Under the pieces are notes generated by a model, which made no database searches, was not told the origin of the DNA, and worked only from the letters and a program-made list of their open reading frames with translations. DNA of 9,656 nt from Candidatus Sulfotelmatobacter sp. (GTDB taxonomy: Bacteria > Acidobacteriota > Terriglobia > Terriglobales > Acidobacteriaceae): assembly GCA_030040725.1 (NCBI GenBank), contig JASHTD010000461.1, positions 1 through 9,656 on the forward strand, written 5' to 3'. This document shows positions 1-6,099 of the stretch, piece after piece. The stretch's first letter is position 1, and each line of letters begins with the position of its first letter. The translations under genes and the position numbers were made by a program.

Positions 1-498
1 GCGCTGGGAGTGACGCATGTGATCATCGGGCATTCGGAGCGGCGGCAATATTTCTGCGAAACGGATGACACGGTGAATATGCGGTTGAAGGCCGCACTGG
101 AAGCGGGACTGACGCCGATCTGTTGCGTGGGCGAGGTTCTGGAAGAACGCGAGGCTGGATCGACCGACGATGTTCTGCGGCGGCAGTGCGTGCGGGCTTT
201 TCATGCGATCTCGGTGAAGAAAGCCGGAAAACTGGTGGTTGCCTATGAACCGGTGTGGGCGATCGGAACGGGCAAGACCGCGACGCCGGAAATCGCGGGA
301 GAAGCGCACGCGGTGATCCGGCGCGAAGCAACAGAAATATTCGGGAAAGACTTTGCGGCGAAGCTGCGAATTCTGTACGGAGGGTCGGTGAAGCCGGAGA
401 ACGCTTCTGCGCTAATGGCGCAGGAAGAAATCGATGGGGCGCTGGTGGGCGGGGCGTCGCTCGATCCAAAATCGTTTGCAGCGATTGTGAAGTATTAG
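1..498 (+). CDS. tpiA: Triosephosphate isomerase, 5'-truncated by window edge
   Basis: This enzyme interconverts dihydroxyacetone phosphate and glyceraldehyde 3-phosphate in cytosolic glycolysis and gluconeogenesis. The reading frame is open from base 1, so the first ~85 of the usual ~250 residues lie outside the window; 165 residues remain. The visible part begins at the catalytic histidine motif HSERR (His11 of the fragment). It then carries the catalytic glutamate in YEPVWAIGTGK (Glu83), which runs into the mobile loop 6. The phosphate-binding segments LYGGSV and GALVGGASL follow, and the protein ends normally with TAG at 496-498. All expected catalytic elements in the visible part are intact. 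The GTG at base 10 lies inside the conserved core and is not the start. Identification is certain; the N-terminal half and start cannot be judged. Confidence 0.98.
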   Translation, partial: ALGVTHVIIGHSERRQYFCETDDTVNMRLKAALEAGLTPICCVGEVLEEREAGSTDDVLRRQCVRAFHAISVKKAGKLVVAYEPVWAIGTGKTATPEIAGEAHAVIRREATEIFGKDFAAKLRILYGGSVKPENASALMAQEEIDGALVGGASLDPKSFAAIVKY

Positions 499-519
499 AC
501 GGGAGTCGACTTCGAACCT

Positions 520-541
520 ACCTGGGAACCGATGTCCCGGT
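520..541. other. Small hairpin just downstream of tpiA
   Basis: ACC(T)GGGA at 520-527 can pair with TCCCGGT at 535-541, giving seven base pairs with one bulged T and a 7-nt loop, about 20 nt after the tpiA stop. No T-run follows, so it is not a classical intrinsic terminator. It could cap the 3' end of the tpiA transcript, or simply be chance. Confidence 0.3.
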
Positions 542-546
542 GTGAG

Positions 547-585
547 ATTCCTCGTCGCGCTGGTAAAGGCGCGCGACTTCGGAAT
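547..585. repeat. Interrupted palindrome, REP-like intergenic element
   Basis: The left arm ATTCC-TC-GTCGCGC (547-560) pairs with the right arm GCGCGAC-TTC-GGAAT (571-585). This gives 7 inner and 5 outer base pairs, separated by a small TC/TTC internal loop, around a 10-nt loop. The outer sequence, GATTCCTCG before and CGGAATGAC after, resembles a palindromic motif I recall as dispersed between genes in acidobacterial genomes. That resemblance is from memory and was not searched. This is the only copy I see in the window. It sits between tpiA and an MFS gene, outside any coding frame, and would fold as a long stem in either DNA strand or in RNA. It could protect the tpiA mRNA 3' end or attenuate read-through. 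Confidence 0.6.
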
Positions 586-666
586 GACGCAAAACAAGCC
601 CTGGCTCAGGCATGCACGGGACAGCAATTCCTTGAGCATGCGGAATTTTCCATAAATCTGCTACTC

Positions 667-684
667 TTTTTTGTCTTTTTTGTC
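667..684 (+). repeat. Perfect 9-bp tandem repeat, T-rich (TTTTTTGTC x2)
   Basis: TTTTTTGTC occurs twice back to back at 667-675 and 676-684, followed by a partial third unit TTTG (685-688). It lies 47 nt before the MFS start codon, where promoter or leader elements would be expected. T-rich tandem units of this kind can change copy number by slippage, which would alter spacing upstream of the gene. Two copies is short, so functional variation is only a possibility. Confidence 0.55.
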
Positions 685-731
685 TTTGGTCCAGATTGTC
701 GGCGTCTAATCTCGAATCGCGAAGAGCTTTC

Positions 732-2015
732 ATGAATGAAACTTCCCGTCCTGAGCCAAGTCGTATCTACCGCTGGCTGGTACTGATCTTTGTCAGCCTG
801 GCGATGTTTGGAAGTTATTACGCCTACGACGCGCTGAGTCCACTTGCCGATGTGCTGAAGCAGCAATTGGGCTTCTCCGATGTGAACATCGGCTTTCTAC
901 AGTTCATGTATAGCTTTCCGAACATTTTTACGGTGGTGATTGGCGGCTTGATCATCGACCGTTTCGGATTACGCAGGGCGATGATGATCTTCGCCGTACT
1001 TTCGTTTGTAGGGCCGGCGATTACCGCCGCGACGGGACACCTTCCAATCATGGCGACAGGAAGGCTGATCTTCGGAATGGGGGCCGAGTCGCTGAATGTT
1101 GCTTGCACGACTGCCCTCGCCCGATGGTTTCGGGGCAAAGAGTTAAGTTTTGCTCTCGGCCTGAATTTGACGGCATCGCGGCTGGGTACTTTCGCTGCGC
1201 TGAATTCTCCAACCTGGGCGCGCGCAGCGTATGAATCGTGGCGGGGTCCGCTTTTAATCGCGGCGGCCTTTTCGGCGCTGTGTGTAGTGGCAGCGCTTAC
1301 TTACTGGGTGATGGAGGAAGGAGCCGAAAAGAAGTATGACCTGGGACACGTTTCCACGGACAAGGTTGTGTTCACCGATCTGTGGAAGTTCGGCGGGAGC
1401 TACTGGCTGATCGTAGCGCTCTGCGTGGTCTTCTACTCCGCCATCTTCCCATTTCAGACTTTTGCGGTGAAATTTTTCATTGAGGCCCACGGGACCTCGC
1501 GGGAATTCGGCGGTTTCCTGTCGAGCATGCTGACCTTGTTCGCCATGATCGCAACCCCGGTCTTTGGCTTGTGGGTGGATCGCATCGGCAAACGGGCGCT
1601 GCTGATGATGTTCGGGTCGTTGCTGCTGATACCGGTTTATTTAATGATGGCGTATACACAGATCAGTCTCTATGTGCCGATGGCGATGATGGGGGTAGCG
1701 TTCTCTTTGATTCCGGCGGTGATGTGGGCCTCGGTTGCATATCTGGTCGATCCATCGAAACTGGGAACGGCATATGGATTGATGACGATGCTGCAGAACA
1801 TCGGCTTTGGCGGGTTCAATCTGCTTATCGGATGGGCGAACACCCACAGCCACGCCAGCGCTGGGAATCCCGAAGGTTACCGTCTGGGCATGTGGATTTT
1901 CTCGATCCTGGGGTTTTTAGGAGTGTTGCTGGCTTTTCTGCTCCGGCAGCGGGAAATGGGACCGCACGGACACGGACTGGAAACGATCACGACAGCGAAG
2001 AGTGCCACTGCGTGA
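732..2015 (+). CDS. Major facilitator superfamily transporter, MFSD1-like
   Basis: This is a 427-residue inner-membrane permease with about 12 hydrophobic segments, a normal MFS size. MFS motif A appears after TM2 as GGLIIDRFGLRR (71-82), with a counterpart in the second half, GLWVDRIGKRALL (279-291). The segments GRLIFGMGAES, RWFRGKELSFALGL and SRLGT (about 110-153), and LGTAYGLMTMLQNIG (344-358), closely resemble my recollection of the eukaryotic lysosomal dipeptide transporter MFSD1. Glu119 and Arg150 lie in transmembrane segments where MFSD1 has a Glu and an Arg that I recall as substrate-contacting. Substrate is therefore possibly dipeptides, but only by analogy; other organic solutes cannot be excluded. 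The start is ATG 732, after a weak GAAGAG site (721-726); an in-frame TTG at 696 would add 12 unlikely residues. The C-terminal tail (408-427) is His/Gly/Thr-rich and hydrophilic. It stands alone between two intergenic gaps, so it is probably monocistronic. Confidence 0.9.
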   Translation: MNETSRPEPSRIYRWLVLIFVSLAMFGSYYAYDALSPLADVLKQQLGFSDVNIGFLQFMYSFPNIFTVVIGGLIIDRFGLRRAMMIFAVLSFVGPAITAATGHLPIMATGRLIFGMGAESLNVACTTALARWFRGKELSFALGLNLTASRLGTFAALNSPTWARAAYESWRGPLLIAAAFSALCVVAALTYWVMEEGAEKKYDLGHVSTDKVVFTDLWKFGGSYWLIVALCVVFYSAIFPFQTFAVKFFIEAHGTSREFGGFLSSMLTLFAMIATPVFGLWVDRIGKRALLMMFGSLLLIPVYLMMAYTQISLYVPMAMMGVAFSLIPAVMWASVAYLVDPSKLGTAYGLMTMLQNIGFGGFNLLIGWANTHSHASAGNPEGYRLGMWIFSILGFLGVLLAFLLRQREMGPHGHGLETITTAKSATA

Positions 2016-2195
2016 GACACGAAAGTCACCTCAAAGGATTCCAATTTTCGAATTTGCGACTCTTGGCGGGAGCAAGGGTTTGAGCAATTTGGGCAAGTCC
2101 ATGCATCCAAATCTCGGACGACAAAGGGGTTTGAGCCGAAAAAGGCGAGCGAATGAGGGACGATTCATGGCATCCGAAGATCGGGAGAAATACTC

Positions 2196-2204
2196 TGATA
2201 TTGT
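2196..2204 (+). promoter_or_regulatory. Candidate extended -10 promoter before the sigma factor gene
   Basis: TGATATTGT matches the extended -10 pattern TGnTATAAT at the TG and four of six hexamer bases, and would start transcription near 2211, about 27 nt before the sigma factor ATG. No good -35 hexamer lies 16-18 nt upstream, and no typical ECF GGAAC/CGTC pair is visible. The rest of the 222-nt gap (2016-2237) shows only two loosely similar AAGG(G)GTTTGAGC stretches (near 2075 and 2125) and no convincing gene or terminator. Confidence 0.22.
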
Positions 2205-2237
2205 GTAACCCAGAGGCTGATCCCAGTTACTGGCACG

Positions 2238-2921
2238 ATGGGCAAACGATACAACATAAACTACTTAAGCGGCATCCCAATGGGTGCGGCCGGAAAAGGT
2301 GACTTGACCGAGCCACTCGATCATCCCAAGAGCACGGAGCCTAGCGACGCCGAGGTAATCGCAAGGGCGCAGCGGGGAGACGCGGAAGCGTTCCGCTTGC
2401 TCTACGAAAAGCACAAGCGGCGGGTATATTCCCTGTGTCTGCGGATGACGGCGAATACGGCGGAAGCGGAAGATCTGGCGCAGGAAGCCTTCTTGCAGCT
2501 TTACCGCAAGATCGGCACGTTCCGCGGCGAGTCGGCATTTTCGACCTGGTTGCATCGGCTTTCGGTCAACGTCGTACTGATGCATCTGAGGAAGAAGAGC
2601 CTTCCGGTGGTTTCGCTGGAAGAGAGTACGCAGGGCGGCGAGGACGAATCAGCGAAACGCGACTTCGGGGCGGATGATATTGCGTTAGCCGGTTCAATTG
2701 ACCGCTTGCAGTTGCAGAGAGCGGTTGACAGTCTGCCTCCGGGCTATCGCATGATCTTTGTGCTGCACGACGTGGAAGGCTACGAGCATAATGAGATCGC
2801 ACAGATCGCCGGATGCTCGGTAGGCAATAGCAAGTCACAATTACATAAAGCCCGCATGAAGTTGCGGGACCTGCTCAAGATGAATAGAGCCGAAAAGGCC
2901 GGGAAATCTCGAGTGGGTTAG
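2238..2921 (+). CDS. RNA polymerase ECF (sigma-70 family group 4) sigma factor
   Basis: This 227-residue protein has the two domains of an ECF sigma factor and no sigma 1 or sigma 3 region. Region 2 spans about 51-118, with a core-binding/-10-recognition stretch including AEDLAQEAFLQLYRKI and FSTWLHRLSVN. Region 4 spans about 158-212 and contains LPPGYRMIFVLHDVEGYEH followed by a helix-turn-helix (EIAQIAGCSVGNSKSQLHKAR) that would read the -35 element. It directs RNA polymerase to a small regulon, normally held inactive by a partner. That partner is very likely the zinc-finger protein encoded 87 nt downstream. The start is not firmly fixed: ATG 2238 has only a distant AGAGG (2212-2216), and in-frame ATG 2280 lacks any Shine-Dalgarno sequence. 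Residues 1-36 before the first sigma helix look disordered. The specific ECF subgroup cannot be assigned by eye. Confidence 0.95.
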   Translation: MGKRYNINYLSGIPMGAAGKGDLTEPLDHPKSTEPSDAEVIARAQRGDAEAFRLLYEKHKRRVYSLCLRMTANTAEAEDLAQEAFLQLYRKIGTFRGESAFSTWLHRLSVNVVLMHLRKKSLPVVSLEESTQGGEDESAKRDFGADDIALAGSIDRLQLQRAVDSLPPGYRMIFVLHDVEGYEHNEIAQIAGCSVGNSKSQLHKARMKLRDLLKMNRAEKAGKSRVG

Positions 2922-3008
2922 GAATGCTTAAGGAAAGATAAGGACCGGCAGGGGCAGCAAAGAGCTACGGTGACAGCATAGCCGTTGCGGACTTGGGGAG
3001 TGTTGAGT

Positions 3009-3626
3009 ATGACGTGTGTTGAGCTGCAGGAAAGCCTGGCGGAAGTGGAAGATGGCACTACGCCGGAGCAGAGAGCTCATTTGAGGACGTGTCCAGCGTG
3101 CTCAGCGCTGGTGAACGATCTCAATCTGATTATTACGGCAGCGGGCGGTATACAAGAAGCGGACGAACCCAGCCCGCGGGTCTGGAATTCCATTGAAATC
3201 GCGCTAAAGCGAGAGGGACTCATTCGCCCACAGAGGAAGGCAGGGTCCCTTGCGCATTTGCTGTTTGCGGGCTGGACTGGACGCTGGCTGGTGCCGGCAG
3301 CGGCGATGCTGCTGGTAGCAGCTGGCCTGCTGGTTCACCAGCGGATGCAGACCACCGACGTTTCCGAGCGGACAGCATTTACCGTGCCTATTCCGAATCC
3401 CTCCGATCTAAACGACAACGACCTGATGCAGGAGGTCGCGGTCAACGCTCCGACAATGCGGGCGGCATACGAGGCGAATCTCCGACAGGTGAATGAGTCG
3501 ATTCGCGACGCTCAGTCGATGGTGGACGAGAGTCCGAACGACGAAGATGCCAGGCGTTCGCTGCTCGACGCCTACCAGCAAAAATCCATGCTTTTTGAAT
3601 TGGCAATGGACCGTTCTTTGCCATAA
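3009..3626 (+). CDS. Zinc-finger (ZAS-type) transmembrane anti-sigma factor
   Basis: This 205-residue single-pass membrane protein should sequester the sigma factor encoded just upstream. The N-terminal cytoplasmic part has the ZAS zinc-binding pattern, Cys3 and then His24-x3-Cys28-x2-Cys31 (HLRTCPAC). A hydrophobic helix follows at about 93-110 (WLVPAAAMLLVAAGLLV). The remaining ~95 residues would lie in the periplasm; they are rich in Asp, Asn, Glu and Gln and predicted helical from about 144 onward, suitable for a sensor or partner-binding region. ATG 3009 is chosen because GGGGAG (2995-3000) sits 8 nt before it and because it puts Cys3 at the expected place; a TTG at 2985 is less likely. 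The stop codon TAA (3624-3626) overlaps an ATG at 3626. Family assignment is firm; the release signal is unknown. Confidence 0.9.
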   Translation: MTCVELQESLAEVEDGTTPEQRAHLRTCPACSALVNDLNLIITAAGGIQEADEPSPRVWNSIEIALKREGLIRPQRKAGSLAHLLFAGWTGRWLVPAAAMLLVAAGLLVHQRMQTTDVSERTAFTVPIPNPSDLNDNDLMQEVAVNAPTMRAAYEANLRQVNESIRDAQSMVDESPNDEDARRSLLDAYQQKSMLFELAMDRSLP

Positions 3627-3703
3627 TGAGATGCTCCACAACGAGTACACTTTACCAGCGGTGCCAAGGCGATGAGAGATCGGGAAGCTTGGGGGAGCGG
3701 GTT

Positions 3704-4567
3704 ATGGTGAAGGAGCGCGCGACGAAGCTGGCCGCGATCGGGGCGATCGTGGCAAGTACCCTGGTGGCCCAGAGCCGGGCAGAATATCACTTTGCGGTGG
3801 GGCCAAAAGCCGGAATTTCGGTATCAAATCCTTACGGCTCAATTTCCGTCAAACCCTCTCCCGATAACCGGGTGGTGGTAAACGCCGTTTTACATTCCGA
3901 CAAGGTTGAAGTGGATCGCCGGCAGACTGGAAACCGCGTCGACATTCAATCTCATTTGTTGGCGGGCGCCGACGCCACCTCTGGGCGCGTGGACTACGAA
4001 GTGCAGGTTCCTCCCGATGCCAGCGTCACGCTGCACTGCAGCGACGGAACGTTGCACGCCGAACGGCTTCACGGAGACGTGAGTCTGGAGGGCGCGGGAG
4101 CGGCCGTCGATGTGCGCGACATTTCGGATGCTCACGTACACGTGAAGACGATGAACGGCACCGTAACTCTCTCGAATATCCAGAACGGCCATGTGGAAGT
4201 GGATTCGTTGAGCGGTGACGTTACCTTGAATGGAGTGACGGGCCCGCTGGTGCAGGTGGTTTCGACGAGCGGGCGAATCAATTACATGGGTGATTTCGGG
4301 AACAGCGGCGAATACCGCCTGACCAGCCACAGTGGAGACATCGACGCCAGCATTCCGGAATGGACTTCGGCGGATGTAAGCGCGCGTTCGGTTCGCGGTG
4401 AAGTGCACGATGACGTGCCGCTCCAACCGAAAGCTCACACCTGGTTTCCGCTGGATAAGGGGCGTGCCTTTGCAGGTACCGTGGGCCGCGTAGCGCTCTC
4501 CTCCACGGTAGTTCTGCGAACCTTCAGTGGTAAAATCCACCTCAGCAAACGCTCCGAAAAACAATAA
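3704..4567 (+). CDS. Exported DUF4097-like beta-strand repeat protein
   Basis: This 287-residue protein starts with a signal peptide: MVKERATK, then a hydrophobic stretch of about 9-22, with likely cleavage after AQSRA (26). The mature part consists of short beta strands with recurring glycine turns, for example NGTVTLSNI (151-159), SGDVTLNGV (170-178), SGRINYMG (189-196), SGDIDASIP (210-218) and SGKIHL (275-280). This is the pattern of DUF4097/adhesin-like proteins that form a beta-solenoid. The function of the family is not established. Location should be periplasm or outer surface. ATG 3704 has a strong GGGAG (3693-3697) six nt upstream. The frame is also open back to an ATG at 3626, but that start would put 26 polar residues before the signal peptide. 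It follows the sigma/anti-sigma pair directly, so it may be a regulon member or a ligand or partner of the anti-sigma periplasmic domain; this is inference. Confidence 0.8.
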   Translation: MVKERATKLAAIGAIVASTLVAQSRAEYHFAVGPKAGISVSNPYGSISVKPSPDNRVVVNAVLHSDKVEVDRRQTGNRVDIQSHLLAGADATSGRVDYEVQVPPDASVTLHCSDGTLHAERLHGDVSLEGAGAAVDVRDISDAHVHVKTMNGTVTLSNIQNGHVEVDSLSGDVTLNGVTGPLVQVVSTSGRINYMGDFGNSGEYRLTSHSGDIDASIPEWTSADVSARSVRGEVHDDVPLQPKAHTWFPLDKGRAFAGTVGRVALSSTVVLRTFSGKIHLSKRSEKQ

Positions 4568-4590
4568 CCAAAGCCAAGAGCAAAACGGAT

Positions 4591-5313
4591 TTGCTTAAGC
4601 GGGCGAGAAGTCGCGCCAGCCGTGGCGTGCTTGCGGCTAGCGATGGCCGATCGAAGACTCAGGCGGTTTTTCTGCTGGGCTTTATGGGCGCCGGCAAGAG
4701 CAGCGTGGGGCGCTGTATGGCCGAGCAGCTTGGCTGGCCTTTTGAAGACCTGGATGAGCGTATCGAAAGACGAGAGCAGCGCAAGGTGCATGAGATTTTT
4801 CGAGAATCCGGGGAAATAAGGTTTCGAGCGGCGGAGCAGGCCGCGCTGCGGGAATTATTGGGCGAAGTGCGGGCGGGCGCGCGAAAAATTGTTGCTCTGG
4901 GCGGCGGCGCCTTTGTGCAGAAAGAGAATGCGCGGCTCATTGAGAAAGCGGGGATCGCCACGGTCTTTCTTGATGCCAGCGTCAACGAGTTGTGGCGGCG
5001 TTGCCGGGGCCAGGCGGATCGGGATGAGGTCGAACGTCCGCTGCTGGGCAGTCTTTCGAATTTTCGTGACCTCTACAAGAAGCGGCGGCCGCATTATGCA
5101 CGAGCAATTTTCCATCAGGCAACCGAGGGAAAGACAGTACGCGAAATTGTGGTGGAACTGGCGGAAACGATAGGAATGTCCTCCGGCAGTTCGTCATCCC
5201 GCGGATCGTCTTCGAGCAAGTCGCTTTCGAGCACGTCATTTTCGAGCACGTCAAGGCGGACCGGCGCAAAGCGAGAGATTCTGAAGCAGCGCGAGCAAGG
5301 AGGAAACAATTGA
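4591..5313 (+). CDS. aroK: Shikimate kinase with C-terminal Ser-rich tail
   Basis: The enzyme phosphorylates shikimate to shikimate 3-phosphate with ATP in aromatic amino acid synthesis (cytosol). The P-loop GFMGAGKSSVG is at 30-40 and the shikimate-binding DLDE at 53-56. FRAAE (78-82) carries the conserved substrate arginine, GGGAF is at 104-108, and the lid arginine is in ERPLL (148-152). RRPHY (165-169) supplies the distal substrate/adenine-side arginine. The kinase domain is complete by about residue 195. A 45-residue tail follows, built largely of Ser (SSGSSSSRG..., then SSKSL, SSTSF, SSTSR units) and ending in a Lys/Arg/Gln-rich stretch; normal shikimate kinases stop near 170-180 residues. 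The start is uncertain: TTG 4591 (AAGAG 11 nt upstream) or GTG 4627, with no ATG before the P-loop. The stop overlaps the next start (TTGA), suggesting translational coupling. Confidence 0.93.
   Translation: MLKRARSRASRGVLAASDGRSKTQAVFLLGFMGAGKSSVGRCMAEQLGWPFEDLDERIERREQRKVHEIFRESGEIRFRAAEQAALRELLGEVRAGARKIVALGGGAFVQKENARLIEKAGIATVFLDASVNELWRRCRGQADRDEVERPLLGSLSNFRDLYKKRRPHYARAIFHQATEGKTVREIVVELAETIGMSSGSSSSRGSSSSKSLSSTSFSSTSRRTGAKREILKQREQGGNN
5211..5255 (+). repeat. 15-bp tandem repeat, 3 copies, inside the aroK tail
   Basis: Three consecutive 15-bp units (5211-5225, 5226-5240, 5241-5255) share the core TTCGAGCAmGTC, where m is A or C. Copies 2 and 3 are identical except in the last two bases. 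Because 15 is divisible by three, each unit adds five residues in frame (SSKSL, SSTSF, SSTSR). The upstream Ser codons (5179-5210) are less regular, so the tail may have grown by duplication of a TCG/AGC serine-codon seed. Confidence 0.8.
5298..5304 (+). promoter_or_regulatory. Strong ribosome binding site AAGGAGG deciding a TTG start
   Basis: AAGGAGG lies five nt before the TTG at 5310 and matches the anti-Shine-Dalgarno sequence perfectly. It lies inside the final codons of aroK and selects TTG 5310 over the in-frame ATG at 5328, which would be 23 nt away. Confidence 0.75.
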
Positions 5314-6050
5314 TTTCGATTTCGAGGATGGGATGGGGAGCGGTTGTAGTTCTGACGTGCGTGTCGATGCTCGGGGCGCGCGACAAGAAAGAGAAACCGA
5401 AGCCCAAGTCCGATGAAGTCGATTCGGGATCCTTCGGCGTTTTCGTGAAAGGTCAGCGGGTGGTGACGGAGAAGTTCAACATCGAGCAGGAAAATGGAAT
5501 CAGCGTAGTGAAATCGCGCCTGGAGGATGCGGCAGGGTCTGTTAGCCAGAAATCGACCCTGCAGGCTACCAGTTCGGGGGAATTGATCCGTTACGAATGG
5601 AGCGATGCCACGAGTTCGCTAACCGTGGTTCCAAATAATGACTTTCTGCTGGAAAAAATGATCCCTTCCCCTGGGGCAAAGCCGGCCGAGAGGCCATTTC
5701 TGATGCCCAGTACGTCGGCGATTCTGGACAATAACTTTTTTATTCATCGCCAGGTATTGGCGTGGCGCTATCTTGCAACTAACTGCCAGAACGAAGCCAG
5801 CGGCCTGAAGTGCCAGGAGGGACCGTTGGAATTTGGGGTGCTGGTGCCGCAGGACCGGACATCGTTGCGGGTACGAATCCAGCTAGCAGGAAAAGAAAAA
5901 GTCATGATTCGCGGGGTGGAGCGGGAATTGTTGCGCCTGAGCCTGATGGGCGAGGAGTTTTCGTGGACGTTGTGGGTCGATGGGAACGATCATTTCAAGT
6001 TGATCCGGGTGCTGATCCCGGACGCCAACACCGAAGTAATCCGGGACTAG
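5310..6050 (+). CDS. Exported protein of unknown function
   Basis: I do not recognise this 246-residue protein. It begins with a signal peptide (basic start, hydrophobic VVVLTCVSMLGA to about residue 23). A Lys/Pro-rich linker (KKEKPKPK, 26-33) follows, then a beta-rich domain. The domain opens with FGVFVKGQRVVTEKF (42-56) and closes with WTLWVDGNDHFKLIRVLIP (219-237) and a final EVIRD. This opening and closing pattern recalls periplasmic single-domain beta proteins of the DUF6134/DUF3108 kind, but only loosely. Cys159 and Cys168 are the only mature cysteines and could form a disulfide. No catalytic motif is evident. TTG 5310 is the start because of the perfect AAGGAGG before it; it overlaps the aroK stop by four bases. 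Its neighbours are a shikimate kinase and an AI-2E/PerM membrane protein 49 nt downstream, with no obvious functional link. Confidence 0.75.
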   Translation: MISISRMGWGAVVVLTCVSMLGARDKKEKPKPKSDEVDSGSFGVFVKGQRVVTEKFNIEQENGISVVKSRLEDAAGSVSQKSTLQATSSGELIRYEWSDATSSLTVVPNNDFLLEKMIPSPGAKPAERPFLMPSTSAILDNNFFIHRQVLAWRYLATNCQNEASGLKCQEGPLEFGVLVPQDRTSLRVRIQLAGKEKVMIRGVERELLRLSLMGEEFSWTLWVDGNDHFKLIRVLIPDANTEVIRD

Positions 6051-6099
6051 CGGTAGAAGGACAAATGCGAGACACTGGCAACAAGCTTGGGGGCTGATC

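Noticed and set aside
525..556. GGAAC followed by CGTC, as an ECF-type promoter upstream of the MFS gene
   Set aside because: The spacing is about 23 nt instead of about 16, and the bases belong to two hairpins.
626..647. AATTCC/GGAATT inverted repeat followed by a T-rich stretch, as an intrinsic terminator
   Set aside because: The AT-rich 6-bp stem has a 10-nt loop and the T-run begins about 20 nt later, too far for termination.
2002..2208. Small open frame between the MFS and sigma genes
   Set aside because: It overlaps the MFS end, has no ribosome binding site and its translation shows no protein-like pattern.
3890..4564. Long open frame on the minus strand (about 224 codons) opposite the DUF4097-like gene
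   Set aside because: It is antisense to a well supported exported protein, has no recognisable domain, and its His/Arg/Val-rich composition fits a shadow frame.
5115..5309. Minus-strand frame with a repeated DVLEND/DVLESD pattern
   Set aside because: The apparent repeat is simply the antisense reading of the 15-bp tandem repeats in the aroK tail.
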